Under the pieces are notes generated by a model. That model saw only the letters and a program-made list of their open reading frames with translations, did no database searches and was not told the DNA's origin. Below are positions 1-11,094 of a stretch of DNA of 64,000 bases, one piece after another. Origin of the DNA: Delphinapterus leucas (taxonomy: Eukaryota; Chordata; Mammalia; Artiodactyla; Monodontidae). Within the stretch, counting starts at the first letter, position 1. Each line of letters starts with the position of its first letter. The position numbers and the translations under genes are program-made. Location of the stretch: contig NW_022098004.1 of NCBI RefSeq assembly GCF_002288925.2, forward strand, positions 12,672,603 to 12,736,602, given 5' to 3'.

Positions 1-292
1 TCTGGACCCTGCGGTGAGGAAAGCCAGGCATTTAAGTTTTCTGAGCTCTAACGGATGAAAGCAGGCTCTTCTGCGGTTGGAACTCCAACATCCATCCCTG
101 AGGGCAAAGAAGGGTCAGAAAGGACCTTCTCTAACCCAGTGAAAAGCACCTACAAAGCCACAGCAACGATCACTTTCGGTGGTGAAACTTTAAGAATGTT
201 CTCTTTAAAATCCCTCTGTGGTCAGGAACAAATCAAGGATGCCCACCATAACTGCTTCCATTTAGGGGTGTATGCGCCAGCTGAGCCAGCGT
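1..292. other. Unassigned intron sequence
   Basis: The short open frame here (55-294) has no recognisable motif. No repeat was recognised. Confidence 0.5.
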
Positions 293-652
293 AGTATTAC
301 AGGCTGAACTGTGTCCCTCCTAATTCCTATGTTGAAGTCTTGACACCCAGTAACCCAGAATGTGACTATTTGGAGATGGGGCAGTTAAGGAGGTAATTAA
401 GGTTAAATTAGGTCATTAGGGTGGGCCCTAATCCTATATGACTAGTGTCCTTATAAGAGGTGGAGATTAGGATACACACACAGAGGGAAGACAGCCATCT
501 ACAAGCCAACGAGAGAGGTTCAGAAGAAATCGACACTGACGACACCTTGATTTTGAATTTCCAGCCTCTAGAACTGTGAGAAAATAAATTTCTGTTGTGT
601 AAGCCGCTCAGTTTGTGGTATCTTGTTATGGCAGTCCTAGCAAACTAACACA
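293..652 (+). mobile_element. MaLR-type solo LTR (MLT1-like)
   Basis: About 360 bases running from ...GGCTGAACTGTGTCCCTCC through GGTCATTAGGGTGGGCCCTAA to CCAGCCTCTAGAACTGTGAG and GCAAACTAACACA. This is the classic order of a MaLR (ERVL-related) LTR. It has no internal viral genes. Confidence 0.7.
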
Positions 653-2577
653 ACAAGAAAAAGACGCAAAAGATATAAGGACCAGAAAGGAAGAAACGCA
701 AGTGTGATATGATTATCTGCATTAGGAAAGGCAGGAGAATCTAGAAACTGCTAGAACTCATACAAGCTCAGTAAAATTGCCAGACGTGAGATCTACACAC
801 AAGAAAGTCAACAGGACCCCTCTTAATATGCCAACAACAATTAGAAAACAAACAGGTACGTTCATTAACTGTCCCTCACTGTGCAGACAGATGAAAAAGT
901 TGAGATATATTTGTCCACATATCAAGGGAACACTACAAAGTAATTAAAATAAATGGGCTGGATCTGCACAAATACATCTCAAAAACACAAGTCTGAATTA
1001 AAAACCAAAAAAGCCAAGTTACAAAGAAACAGATACTTTCTATCTATTCATTTTTAATACACACACAAAATCATGGAGATGCATATAAGTACAGAACAGA
1101 TAAATCCACAGCAAGGGTGTTTATGTTAAACATTTCATCTTGGTGATAGGAACATAGATGTTTGCCATATTATTTTCTGTACTGTCCTGTATTTTTGAAA
1201 GGCTTCATTTTTTTTTGGATAAAAATAAAAACCTCTTTAGGTCCAGAAAAATGCAAACATTAAATTCTAAGGGGCTCATGATGTTTTAAAAAGTCCCACA
1301 ACACGGTTCTCTACTATCTGTACACACATGCTTTTTCAGGGGACTTTAACCTCACTCCCATACTACTACTACCCCAGCAGGAAGGTAAAACCAGCAAAGA
1401 AAGCGATTTAATTTCCAAGACATTTATTTTCAAGTCAGAATAAAAACCAACTTTAGGTAGTGCCCTTTTCTCAGGGCTGTGATCCACTATAATCTGAAAG
1501 GTGTCAGGGATAAATATACCACATTCTCCACCTGGGAGTAATCAGGGAGATCATTAAAGAGAAGATTCAGCCTAGTCAAAAGAGCAACGCAGGATTATAG
1601 GCACCAGGTGCAATACGGTTCACATTCAAAGTCAAGTTAGGACCATGATAGGGATCCCTTGGATAAAGCCAGTGATTGATAATGCCATGGAATCTTTATT
1701 GCTAGGTTAAAAAAGAAATCTTAGATCCAGTAAAAACCTGCACTGGCCCCACCTATGCTTATTAGCAGTAACCTTCCCCACTCATCCATCCCCTCTCTAT
1801 GCCTAGGATAATGACTCAAGCTTCCACTTCCCAGCCTTTTCCTAAGGGGAAAAAACAGTCAAGAATACCTAATAAAAAACTGTAGTGCAAAGGGCAGGGA
1901 GAGTTCATGTGTTTAATTTTAGTCAGTTACCAGGTTTTTCTTGAGCCCTGGCCAGAGTTATTCTGGTTCTGGCATGGGGAATCTATTTTGCATGGGTGTG
2001 GGTTAGATTAAAAACAAAGAAATAAACAAAACTCTCACAACAGGCACTCAAAGAACATGTCCCTAACTGAATCCATGAGGTCACCAGACAAGCACTGACC
2101 ACTGATCCAACCAGGACACCTGCCAGGAGGTTCTGGTAAAGACGAGGGTTTCCCACAACACAGAAAGGGACAGGGGAGGCAGCTAACAGAATCACCGTCT
2201 CAAATCCTCTGCCACTGCCTCCTTCAGATGGAAGTATTAAGCAATGTTGGAGAGAAAAAAAAAAAAATCCCACTTTCAAGAGACCCATGGATGAAAGAGA
2301 ACCATGTTAAGCTCCCCTGGAAGAATAAAATATTAAATAACAGATGAGGTGCTTAAAATATTATGTTACTCCATTTATAAGTGTGTCACTATTGGTTCAT
2401 TTGTTATATATACAGACCTTTTTTTCCAAGGGAAAGCAGAATGTCCATTAAACAATTTGATCCTTGTAAAATCAATGGCAGCAAAGTGAGTCAACAGGAC
2501 GAGGACGCCTGTCCTTTACCCAGCAAGGTTGATAGCTAAACCACTGCAAAAGACTTCCAAGGATTAAATTCTGAAAG
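653..2577. other. Unassigned intron sequence
   Basis: AT-rich, with short A and T runs (about 1205-1225, 2252-2264). No gene or named repeat seen. Confidence 0.5.
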
Positions 2578-2683
2578 CGCAAGCTCCATGAGGGCAAGAA
2601 CCATGTTTTGTCCATTTCTGCACATCTAGTAGGGCCTAAAATGATACCCTGCATATAGTCAAATGCTCAATAAACATTAGCTG
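2578..2683 (+). repeat. L2 LINE 3' end
   Basis: CTCCATGAGGGCAAGAACCA, GTCCATTTCTGCACATCTAG and ATGCTCAATAAACATTAG follow the L2 3' terminus. Confidence 0.65.
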
Positions 2684-3369
2684 GGTTTAAGCAAATCCAG
2701 CCCAAAGAGGCCTAGTGAAAGAGAAGGAAGATAAGAACTACAGTCTGGAAGGCGGCCTGTTCAAAAGAAATACACATTTAAAATGTTAAAAGATGAACAG
2801 CCATCCTTTGCAGGCCAGAGATAAAATGTTCCTCTAAGTAAAACTGAGGAAGGGAAGTACCAGAGTTTCCTCTGGCAAGCTTCTGAAAAGATAAAAGAAT
2901 GTCTGGTTTGAGTGATAATGTGTTACAGGCTTAAGCAAGAACAGGTGAAAAAAATCTGATAAAACCATGAAGCTGCTGGTAACTCAACGAAGAGGGAACC
3001 AGCCTTGGCCAGGCTGCTTCACAACTCATGGCTACAAAGGTGGCTTTAAAATATGGAAGGCTCAAAAAGAACAGGGAAGATAAAGGCATTATCCTCAACT
3101 CGTTCTTTATTGTACATGGTCTCTTACTCCTATTATGTATTTATGGAGTGCCAACTGCTGGTGAGCCATCGAGGTTAAGAGAAACACCGCAGTCATCGCT
3201 GCTCAGGAGTTGGCCTTGCCTTGTGTTCTCATTAGCTGTTCAACCCGCTGCATGCCTAACCTGGAGAGAGGCCGGTACATCAAGTGTCTCTCAGGAACCG
3301 TTTATTATAACCTCCCAAAGAGCAGAGTCAGTTTCAGTTGCTCTCTGAGAAGTCATAAAGACTCCTGAA
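2684..3369. other. Unassigned intron sequence
   Basis: The open frame 3028-3348 shows no domain and no conserved-looking motif, so it is probably chance. Confidence 0.45.
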
Positions 3370-5100
3370 TGGAAAACATCAGGATTCAAAAACTGATAAC
3401 CATTTTGTAGAAATTGACAAGCTGATTGTAAAAATTTAGATGGAAATATAAGGACCTAGTATAGCTAAAAAGATTTTGAAAAAGAACAAATTCGAAGAAC
3501 ATACACTACCAGATTTCAAAACTTAACTATAAAGCTGTAAGTAACCAAGATAATGGTAGTCATATAAATCAATGGAACAGAATTGAGTCCAGAAATAATC
3601 CTTTACATTTATGGCCAGTTGACTTTGCCAAGTGAATTCAGTGGGGAGAAAGAATGGTCTTTTCAACAAATGGGGCTAAGACAACTGAAGGTACAAGTGG
3701 TTCTTTAAAAAAAAAAAAAAAAAGGAGCTGAGACCCTTACCTCATACCATACCCCAATATTAACTTAAAATGGAATAGAAACATAATGTAAGAACTAAAA
3801 CTATAAAACTTCTAGATGAAATCACAGGAGAAAATCTCCGTGATCTTTGGATTAGACAAAGATCTTTTTACATATGACAACAAAAGCATGATCAATAAAA
3901 GAAAACTATTGGGGGCTTCCCTGGTGGTGCAGTGGTTGAGAATCTGCCTGCTAATGCAGGGGACACGGGTTCGAGCCCCGGTCTGGGAGGATCCCACATG
4001 CCACGGAGCGGCTAGGCCCGTGAGCCACAACTACTGAGCCTGCGCATCTGGAGCCTGTGCTCCAAACAAGAGAGGCCACGACAATGAGAGGCCCGCGCAC
4101 CGCGATAAAGAGTGGCCCCTGCTTGCCACAACTAGAGAAAGCCCTCACACAGAAATGAAGACGCAACATAGCAAAAATAAATAAATAAACTCCTGCCCCC
4201 AACATCTTAAAAAAAAAAAAAAAAAGAAAACCATTGATAAACTGGACTCAATCAAAATTTAAAATATTTGCTCTTTAAAAAACACCATATAAGAAAATGA
4301 AAAGACAAGCCATATATTGGGAGAAAATATTCTCAAATCACATATCCAGAATACATAGGGAACTTTTAAAACTCAGTAAGACAACAGCCAACCTGGTAAA
4401 AAACAAATGGGCAAAGGTATGAGTAGACATTTCACCAAAAAAGACATATGAATTGCTATTAGGCACACGAGAAGAGGCTCAACATCATTAGTCATTGGGG
4501 AAACGCAAATAAAAAACCACAATAAGATACCACTACCCACCTACTAGAATAGCTATAAGTTCATAAGACTGACAATACCAGGTGTTTTGAGGATGTGAGA
4601 AAATTGGAACCCCTATCCACTGCTGAAATGTACAACCACTTTGGAAAAGTCTGTTTCTTAAAAGGTTAAACAAAGACCTGCCATGTGGAAACACATATCC
4701 ACATAAAAACTTACACATGAATGTTCACAGCAGCATAATTCATATTTGCCTTAAACTAAAAACAGTCTAATTGTCTACCACCTGGTGAATGGACAGACAA
4801 AATGCAGTAAGTTCATACAATGGAAAACTATTTAGCATTAAAAAAGAACAACACGCTCAACATGGAGGAACCTAAAAGAAGGAAGCCAAATGCAAAAGAC
4901 TTCATATTGTATGATTTCATTTATAAGAAATTCCCAGAAAACACAAATCCAGGACAGCAGATCAGTGGGACTGAGCAGGGACTGACTACAAACAGATATA
5001 ATGTAACTTCTGGGGGGATGGAAGTGTTACAAAATTGGATTTTAGTGATAGTTGTACAACTCTGTAAGTGAAAATCTTTTGGGATACTTTCTAGTAGAAA
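3370..5100 (+). mobile_element. L1 LINE, old 3' fragment
   Basis: Plus-strand L1 ORF2 3' region and 3' UTR, with the AATGGAACAGAATTGAGTCC and TGGTGAATGGACAGAC landmarks. It is broken by stops and by the SINE at 3912-4224. Confidence 0.8.
3912..4224 (+). mobile_element. CHR SINE, long form
   Basis: It starts GGGGCTTCCCTGGTGGTGC and ends with AAATAAATAAA and an A tail. TSD AGAAAACTATTG (3900-3911) against AGAAAACCATTG (4225-4236). It is inserted in L1. Confidence 0.95.
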
Positions 5101-5144
5101 TGGAGTTTTCAGGCAGAGAACTAAGAAAGGGATTTCTCTATAAC

Positions 5145-5300
5145 AGTGCTCTTCCAACTTTAGCAAGTGTAAGAATCACCTGGAAAACCTGTTAAAACCC
5201 AGGCACCCCAGATATCCTCCCATCCCAGATATGGATTCAGAAGGTCTGGGATGGGGCCCATGACTTTGCATTTCTAAGAAGTTCCCAGAATACTCAGTAA
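5145..5300 (+). mobile_element. hAT-Charlie fossil (MER5-like)
   Basis: CAGTGCTCTTCCAACTTTAG, AAGAATCACCTGGAAAACC and GCATTTCTAAGAAGTTCCCAG follow the order of the MER5-type nonautonomous element. Confidence 0.7.
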
Positions 5301-5389
5301 AAATAGATTCCAAAGTCCCACCAGAGATCTATTACACAGCCTCTTCAGGAGAGGAGGGCCTGGGAATCCACACCTCTTACAGGGAGAGT

Positions 5390-5702
5390 CACCCCCGGTA
5401 TCCATCCACAGGGGATTGGTTCCAGGACACCCTCACCCCCCTGCCCCCCGCAACGGAAACCAAAATCCATGGATGCTCAAGACCCTTACATAAGATGCAT
5501 AAAACCTACATACATCCTCCCATACGCTTTAAATCATCTCTAGATTACTTACAATACCTAATACAATGTAAACACTATGTAAATATTCAATAGTTACCAG
5601 TGAGTGGCAAACTCCAGTTTTGCTTTTTGGAACTTTCTGGAATTTTTTCCATGGTTGAATCCATGCATTGGGGGCCTGCGGACAGAGAGGGCCAACTGTA
5701 TA
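5390..5702 (+). mobile_element. Tigger-like DNA transposon fossil
   Basis: GGGGATTGGTTCCAGGACAC, CCATGGATGCTCAAGACCC, TTTAAATCATCTCTAGATTAC and the closing GGGCCAACTGTA are typical of TcMar-Tigger relatives. Confidence 0.7.
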
Positions 5703-6689
5703 GGGAGAATCCCATGCTGAATCTCATGGTTCAGCACTTCATGAACTACAACACTCTCATATACAATTAATTCCAGTAGTTTCAAGAGTAAAACTTGTGT
5801 GTTCCTATTTTGAAAATGATAAAGTAAATGTCCTCTATTTTAAATGGTTCAAAATCAGAAGGGGTTCTGCCTTAGGCCTTTCTAAATAAAGTAATGTGCA
5901 GAGAAGTAAATTGTATTTATTCAAGGCATTCTAAATATGCCTCCACATTAAAAAAAAAATTTCTCCTTTAAAAATGTTTAGGCCACTTTTCAGGCTGAAT
6001 CTAATTTTAAATCTGTTCAGATGCAAGATCACATGTCTTTCTGAATTCTTAACAGGGATGTGCAATTGTCTGATCCATAGGATCCCAATTCTGACTACCA
6101 CAGAAAACCCTCAGCAGCAGTGGTGCCATTTTTAATGGTTCAACTCAGTAACTACTGGAGTCTAGTGCTCTGCTATCACAGAAGACACAGACACAGAAGA
6201 CTAAGTTCGTACCGGGAATTCACCATACTTTCTAGTATCATAAAAAACAATAGTACTAAACGTCAGCGTGTGCGGGAACAGACGGGGGAAATTTTTACAG
6301 AGGTAGGACTGTGTTCTAGAAAAAAATGAAACAGCGCTTAAATTATTTTCAATTTCTCTGATCACTATGGTTCAAAGGAGAGGGAGTGGTCTCGCACATC
6401 GTATGCCATGTTGCAGGAGCCAGAAAGAGCCAGGCTGAGTGCTTAGAAGAGCACACACGGGACTTCCCTAAGAGCACCTCACCTCACCGTTTCTTCAGAT
6501 TCTGACTGAAATGGCCTGGGGTGGGGCTCAAGCTCTCCAGAGGAAGGATTCAATGATAAATTATATTTCTAAAGACAGTCACAACAATAATGTCCATCCC
6601 ACAGGCTTCTCTGCAATGGCCCCTCTCCTAGCCCAGATTCCTGTTTAGACCCACAGAATGTGGAGGAAATGACAGCAAGTAACTTCTGA
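5703..6689. other. Unassigned intron sequence
   Basis: Nothing recognised. Codon-like order is absent in all frames. Confidence 0.45.
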
Positions 6690-7068
6690 GGCTGGACCCT
6701 AAGAGAACGTCAGCTCTGCTTTCACTGCTTGGAATGCTTGCTCTTGGAATCCAGCTCCCACTTTACGGAAACCCAAGCTAAACAAGTAGTGAGAAAGCTA
6801 CTTGGAGAGGGAGAGATCCTTGCCTCCTAGCCACGCCCACAAAGGTCCATGTCCTGTGAGTGAAGCCATCTTAGATGTTCCACCCCCAGTCACCATCAAC
6901 TACAATCTCATGAAATGCCCCACCTGTGGCCACACAGAGACGAACCAGCCAGCTGAGCCCTGCCTCAATTCCTGAGACACAGAATTATGAGCAAATATAA
7001 AATGGCTGTGTTCTAAAGCCATTAAGTTTTGGGGTAGGTTTTGTTACCTAACAATAGAGTATAAAAAT
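6690..7068 (+). mobile_element. Probable MaLR-type LTR fragment
   Basis: The second half reads CAGAATTATGAGCAAATA, then GCCATTAAGTTTTGGGGTAGG and CAATAGAGTA. This resembles the 3' part of MLT1-like LTRs. The 5' boundary is uncertain. Confidence 0.5.
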
Positions 7069-8644
7069 AGGTTTCAAGTCTGCTCTGAAACGTTTTTCTA
7101 GGTAAATGGTGTGCAGACTGTAGTTAACATGTATGGACTTGGTCTCTATACACCTCAGGGGTGGGAGGAGTCTGAAATCTAGCTACCGGGGAAAGAAAAT
7201 AAGTGTTCATAAGCCAGACCCAATCCGCTTCATAGACTTTTTTTCACATCTGTCGGCCAAAGATTTTGTTGCTTCCCAAATTGTATATTAAAAAATCAAG
7301 TTACATGAATGTTTTATGTTTTTCTAAAGGCCAGATCAGACACAGGACTGCCACTGCACACCAACCTATCAATGTGATTCCACTCATATTAAGAGTTTAC
7401 TGAAACAGAAGGAACAAAAGACCCTAAAGACATAGCTTTCTACAGTATCATCCAGTCTGCTCTTCCCTCTGTATACCAGCACCCCTGTCAATTTTACAAT
7501 AGGGAAGAGAATTTAAACCCAGTCACATCTAAGATGCGACCCATCACAAAGGCTGCACAAGCAGGTGCTGAGTCAGGCAGATTCAGATTCTGGCTTTGTT
7601 GTTTCCCGTCTATAAGATGGGAAGTTTGGCACTGAATGAGCACTCAAGAAATGTCAAGTTCATGTTTACCTTCTCTCTTCCCTCCCAAATCAATGCAACT
7701 GAACCTATAAAGTATTGCATAGCTGAAGGATTTTCTTGAACATCTAAGCAAACACGATAAAGAAACTGAATCACATATGGCTCAGTTCATAGTGCTCAGG
7801 GGAATTAAACATAAGTATCCAGGTACACTGAATAAATCTTACTGATCCAAGTACCATACAGGTATTACTATCCTTTCAAGGGTTTATAATTTCAACATCT
7901 GAGAAAGAAAATTAGTGAAGTTGCTTCCATATTTGTGGACAGGTTGTCCAAAAATTTTTAAATGACAGAGCAGATAACTTAGCTGCCAGAGAACAGGCCA
8001 TCCTTGTCTAGAGATAGATCCTTAAAAGGAGAAGTGCAGAGAAGAGCTCTGAGCCTAAAGCAGCTATGCAAGTCTTAATGATCCCAACTCAAAACTGAGA
8101 GCTGGCTAGTGAACACTTCAGTGCTGGGAAGTAACAAGTCCTTGAGTTTATGGCTTGAGAGAGAGGAAGGCTTTGGTTGAAACAGGACAAATATTCTTCA
8201 TATTCAGAAGGATGCTAACAGGTAGAGGAGCTTAGTTCTGCTAGGGTTTAGGAGACCAAAGATTCCCAATATGATCCCTGATTCTTATATGAGGTAGTAA
8301 GTTGAATCTTCTCTAACTGGCATCAAATTGATACTGGCAGCCTCCTACTAATTATAGCCCAGTCTTCACCTGTCTCTGTTATACTGAAATTTCCTCACCC
8401 TTATAGTCACCTGAACCACAGAACCAGAAAAATAAGACTATATGTGCTTTCAGGTCTCAACTTAATATGATTTGCTCAAATCTTATAATGTCTGCTCTAT
8501 GAACTGCGAAATCTCAATTTTATTATTTAGGGACTACTCACTCACCCTCCTCTCAGGTATAGTAGTTGAACTTGAGGCAGCAGTGAAGGACTTAGAAATC
8601 TTCTGCTGAAGGCAAATAAATGGAAGAATACTGTTGCAAGGTTC
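7069..8644. other. Unassigned intron sequence
   Basis: No long open frames and no repeat recognised. It is among the longest repeat-poor stretches in the left part. Confidence 0.45.
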
Positions 8645-9562
8645 TTAGCCTATCCATGAAGTAGTATAAGACTAACTGAAGATACACTATGGTAAGTTAA
8701 AAATGTATAAGGTAAAACCTATAGCAACCCCTAAAAAAAATAAGCCAAAGAGGTAAAAAGCTAACAAGCTCATAGTGGAGATAAAATAGAATAAAAAATT
8801 CTCTTAGTCCAAATGAAGTCAAGCAAAGAGGATAAAAAGAAACAAAGAACAGAGACAGAAAACAAGCAAGACGGTCAACTTAAACCCAATCATACTGATA
8901 ACTGCATTAAATGCAAACATTCCAGTTAAAAGGCAAAGAGAGTCTGGATAAAAGCAACACAAAATTGTATGTTTTCTCTAAGAAACCCATTTTAAACAAG
9001 AAGATACAGATAGATTAAAAGTAAAAGGATAGAAAAAGATAACCATGTGAACACTAATCAAAAGAAAGCTGGAGTGGCTACAATTATTGCTGGAGATTTT
9101 AACACTCTGCCCTCTATCATTGATAAAACAAGCAGACAGAAAATCAGTATAGTTCCAGAAGACCTGAAAAACACCATCAACCAAATTGACCTAACTGACA
9201 TTGACAGAAGATCTACTCAAGAACAGCAGAAAACACATTCTTTTCAAATGCATGTTGAATGTTCAGCAAACTAAAACATATTGAGCCACAAAACAAATCT
9301 CAAAAAAATTTAAGAGGATTCAAGTCATACAAAGTATGTTCTCTGATCACAACAGAATTAAACTAAAAACCAATACCAGAAAGTTATCTGGAAAATCCCT
9401 AAATATCTGGCAATTAAATATGATATTCTAATAACCTATAAGTTATAGGGGAAAAAAAATCACAAAAAATTAGAAAATATATTGAAATGAATGAAAATAA
9501 AAGCACAATATATCAAAATTTATAGAATTCATAATATTTTTAAACAGCTAAATAAAATACTG
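8645..9562 (+). mobile_element. L1 LINE, 5' portion (split by TMEM203 retrocopy)
   Basis: This is old plus-strand L1 with ORF2 endonuclease-region traces, for example QKKAGVATIIAGDFNT at about 9059-9110, broken by many stops. It is collinear with the piece that resumes at 11095. Confidence 0.75.
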
Positions 9563-11094
9563 GGTTTTTTTGTTTGTTTTCAGCAAAACATTCTCTTATT
9601 TTATTTTTATCTCAGCAAATGTTCTCATTTGGCACCTGACGGCATCAAACCAAAGCCCTTAGGCCAACAGGCGTGGCCTGAGACCATCTGCAAACTTCCC
9701 ATGTGTAGGTCTCAATGGCTATGCGCGTCAGAGCACCTGTTCCACTCTCTGGTCCCTTAGGGCAGCCTAAAGGTCTCAGGTGCACTATGCCAGCCACGAG
9801 GTAGTGGAAAAGTCGTGACAATGCAGTCTGCTGGGATAGGAAGACAAGCAGCGCGTTGAAAGCAAGTTCTTTTCTCAGGCGACAGATATCCAGATAGAGT
9901 CCCGATCATGCTTATTCAACATACTCCGGTCTGCCTGGGCTGGAATGAAGAAAGAGCCATCCTCCCCAGTTGCTTACACTTTTTAGAGCTCAAGCATCTA
10001 AGGAAGTCTTGTCTGGGTGGATGGGGCAGTAAGCTCTCAGGTCAGCACTGCTGGCCAGGGGAGATCCCGAGTCCAGCTTTGCAGCCTTTGCACAGTGGGT
10101 ACTTTCCCAGGATCCATGAAAATACTCAGAGCCCATCAGGACATTTTACTTATATGCAGTTTCCAACTGTCAGAGGAGTTCAGGACTGTCTGGCCTTCTC
10201 AGGATCCTTCTCAGGATCTCAACTCAAGATTAGCTATTCAAAGCATGAAATAAGAGGGGATACATTTTAAGAATCAAGGCTGCTCTTTTTAGCCCTGCTG
10301 AGGGAACAATTTCAGAGATGACTGATAGAGAGAAAGCTGAGCACCCAGCAGGGCACAAGCTGGCTTTCAGACCCAGAATTCTCCTCTGGTGCAGCAGGAC
10401 CTCAGCCTGGGGTCCCGCATTCTAGCTTATCTTCTGCGAGGCTAGTTGACCCGGCAGGCATGGATCATGCGCAGCTGCAGGAGAATGAAGACCGGAGACG
10501 TGATCAGGCCAAACCAGAGCTCCCGAGTCGCCTCCACCAGCTTCTGGCACAACATCTCGAAGACGAACTTCAGTCTAAGAACCGTGAGGAACCAGAAAAG
10601 GCGGAGCATGGCCAGCCGCTTCTCTCCATCCTGAAAGAGGCGCACGGAGATGATAGTGGTGATGTAGATGCTGAGCCCGTCAGCGGCGAAGAAGGGCACG
10701 AACACGTTCCACCAGGAGAGGCCGGGAGCCAGGCCGTCCACACGCAGGGCCAGCAGCACGGAGAACACCAGCAGGGCCAACAGTGCACGAAGATCTCGAA
10801 GGTAGCGAAGCCCAGCCACTGCACCAGCTCACGGAGCAAGAAAGGCATCGCGCCGGTTGAGCGCGGCCGATGGTCCCACCCGTCAGGCTGCGCCGCCACT
10901 CCCCAGGGGCCTCGCTGGCGCCTGCCGCTGTCGCTGCCGCGGCCAGCGAGAGGCAGAAAGCTGCCCCGCCTGCCCCGGCCCTCGGCCCCAGTATGCAGCC
11001 GATCCCCCGGCCCCCGCCCGGTACCCAGCACTGGCCGCCAGCCGACGACCGCCTTGCTCGGATGCCATGCCCCGCCGGGCGCGGCCCAAGGGCC
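9563..11094 (-). pseudogene. TMEM203: Processed TMEM203 retrocopy with UTRs
   Basis: The minus strand carries a full-length, intronless copy of TMEM203, an ER multi-pass membrane protein of 136 residues linked to calcium handling and STING. The start is MPFLLRELVQWLGFATFEIFVH (ATG 10848-10846). One base is missing near 10783, after which the frame continues as LLALLVFSVLLALRVDGL to RMIHACRVN and a stop at 10444-10442. The span is 407 bases against 411 expected for a 136-residue gene, which fits this one-base loss plus one lost codon. A GC-rich 5' UTR follows to about 11094. The 3' UTR ends with AATAAA (9605-9600) 19 bases before a decayed A tail (9580-9564). Imperfect TSDs (TAAAATACTG 9553-9562, TAAAATAGTG 11095-11104) flank it. 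It interrupts an L1. The one-base deletion makes it a pseudogene, although the distal 125-codon frame is open. Confidence 0.88.

Noticed and set aside
9908..10270. A 120-residue plus-strand frame
   Set aside because: It lies in the 3' UTR of the TMEM203 retrocopy, on the opposite strand.
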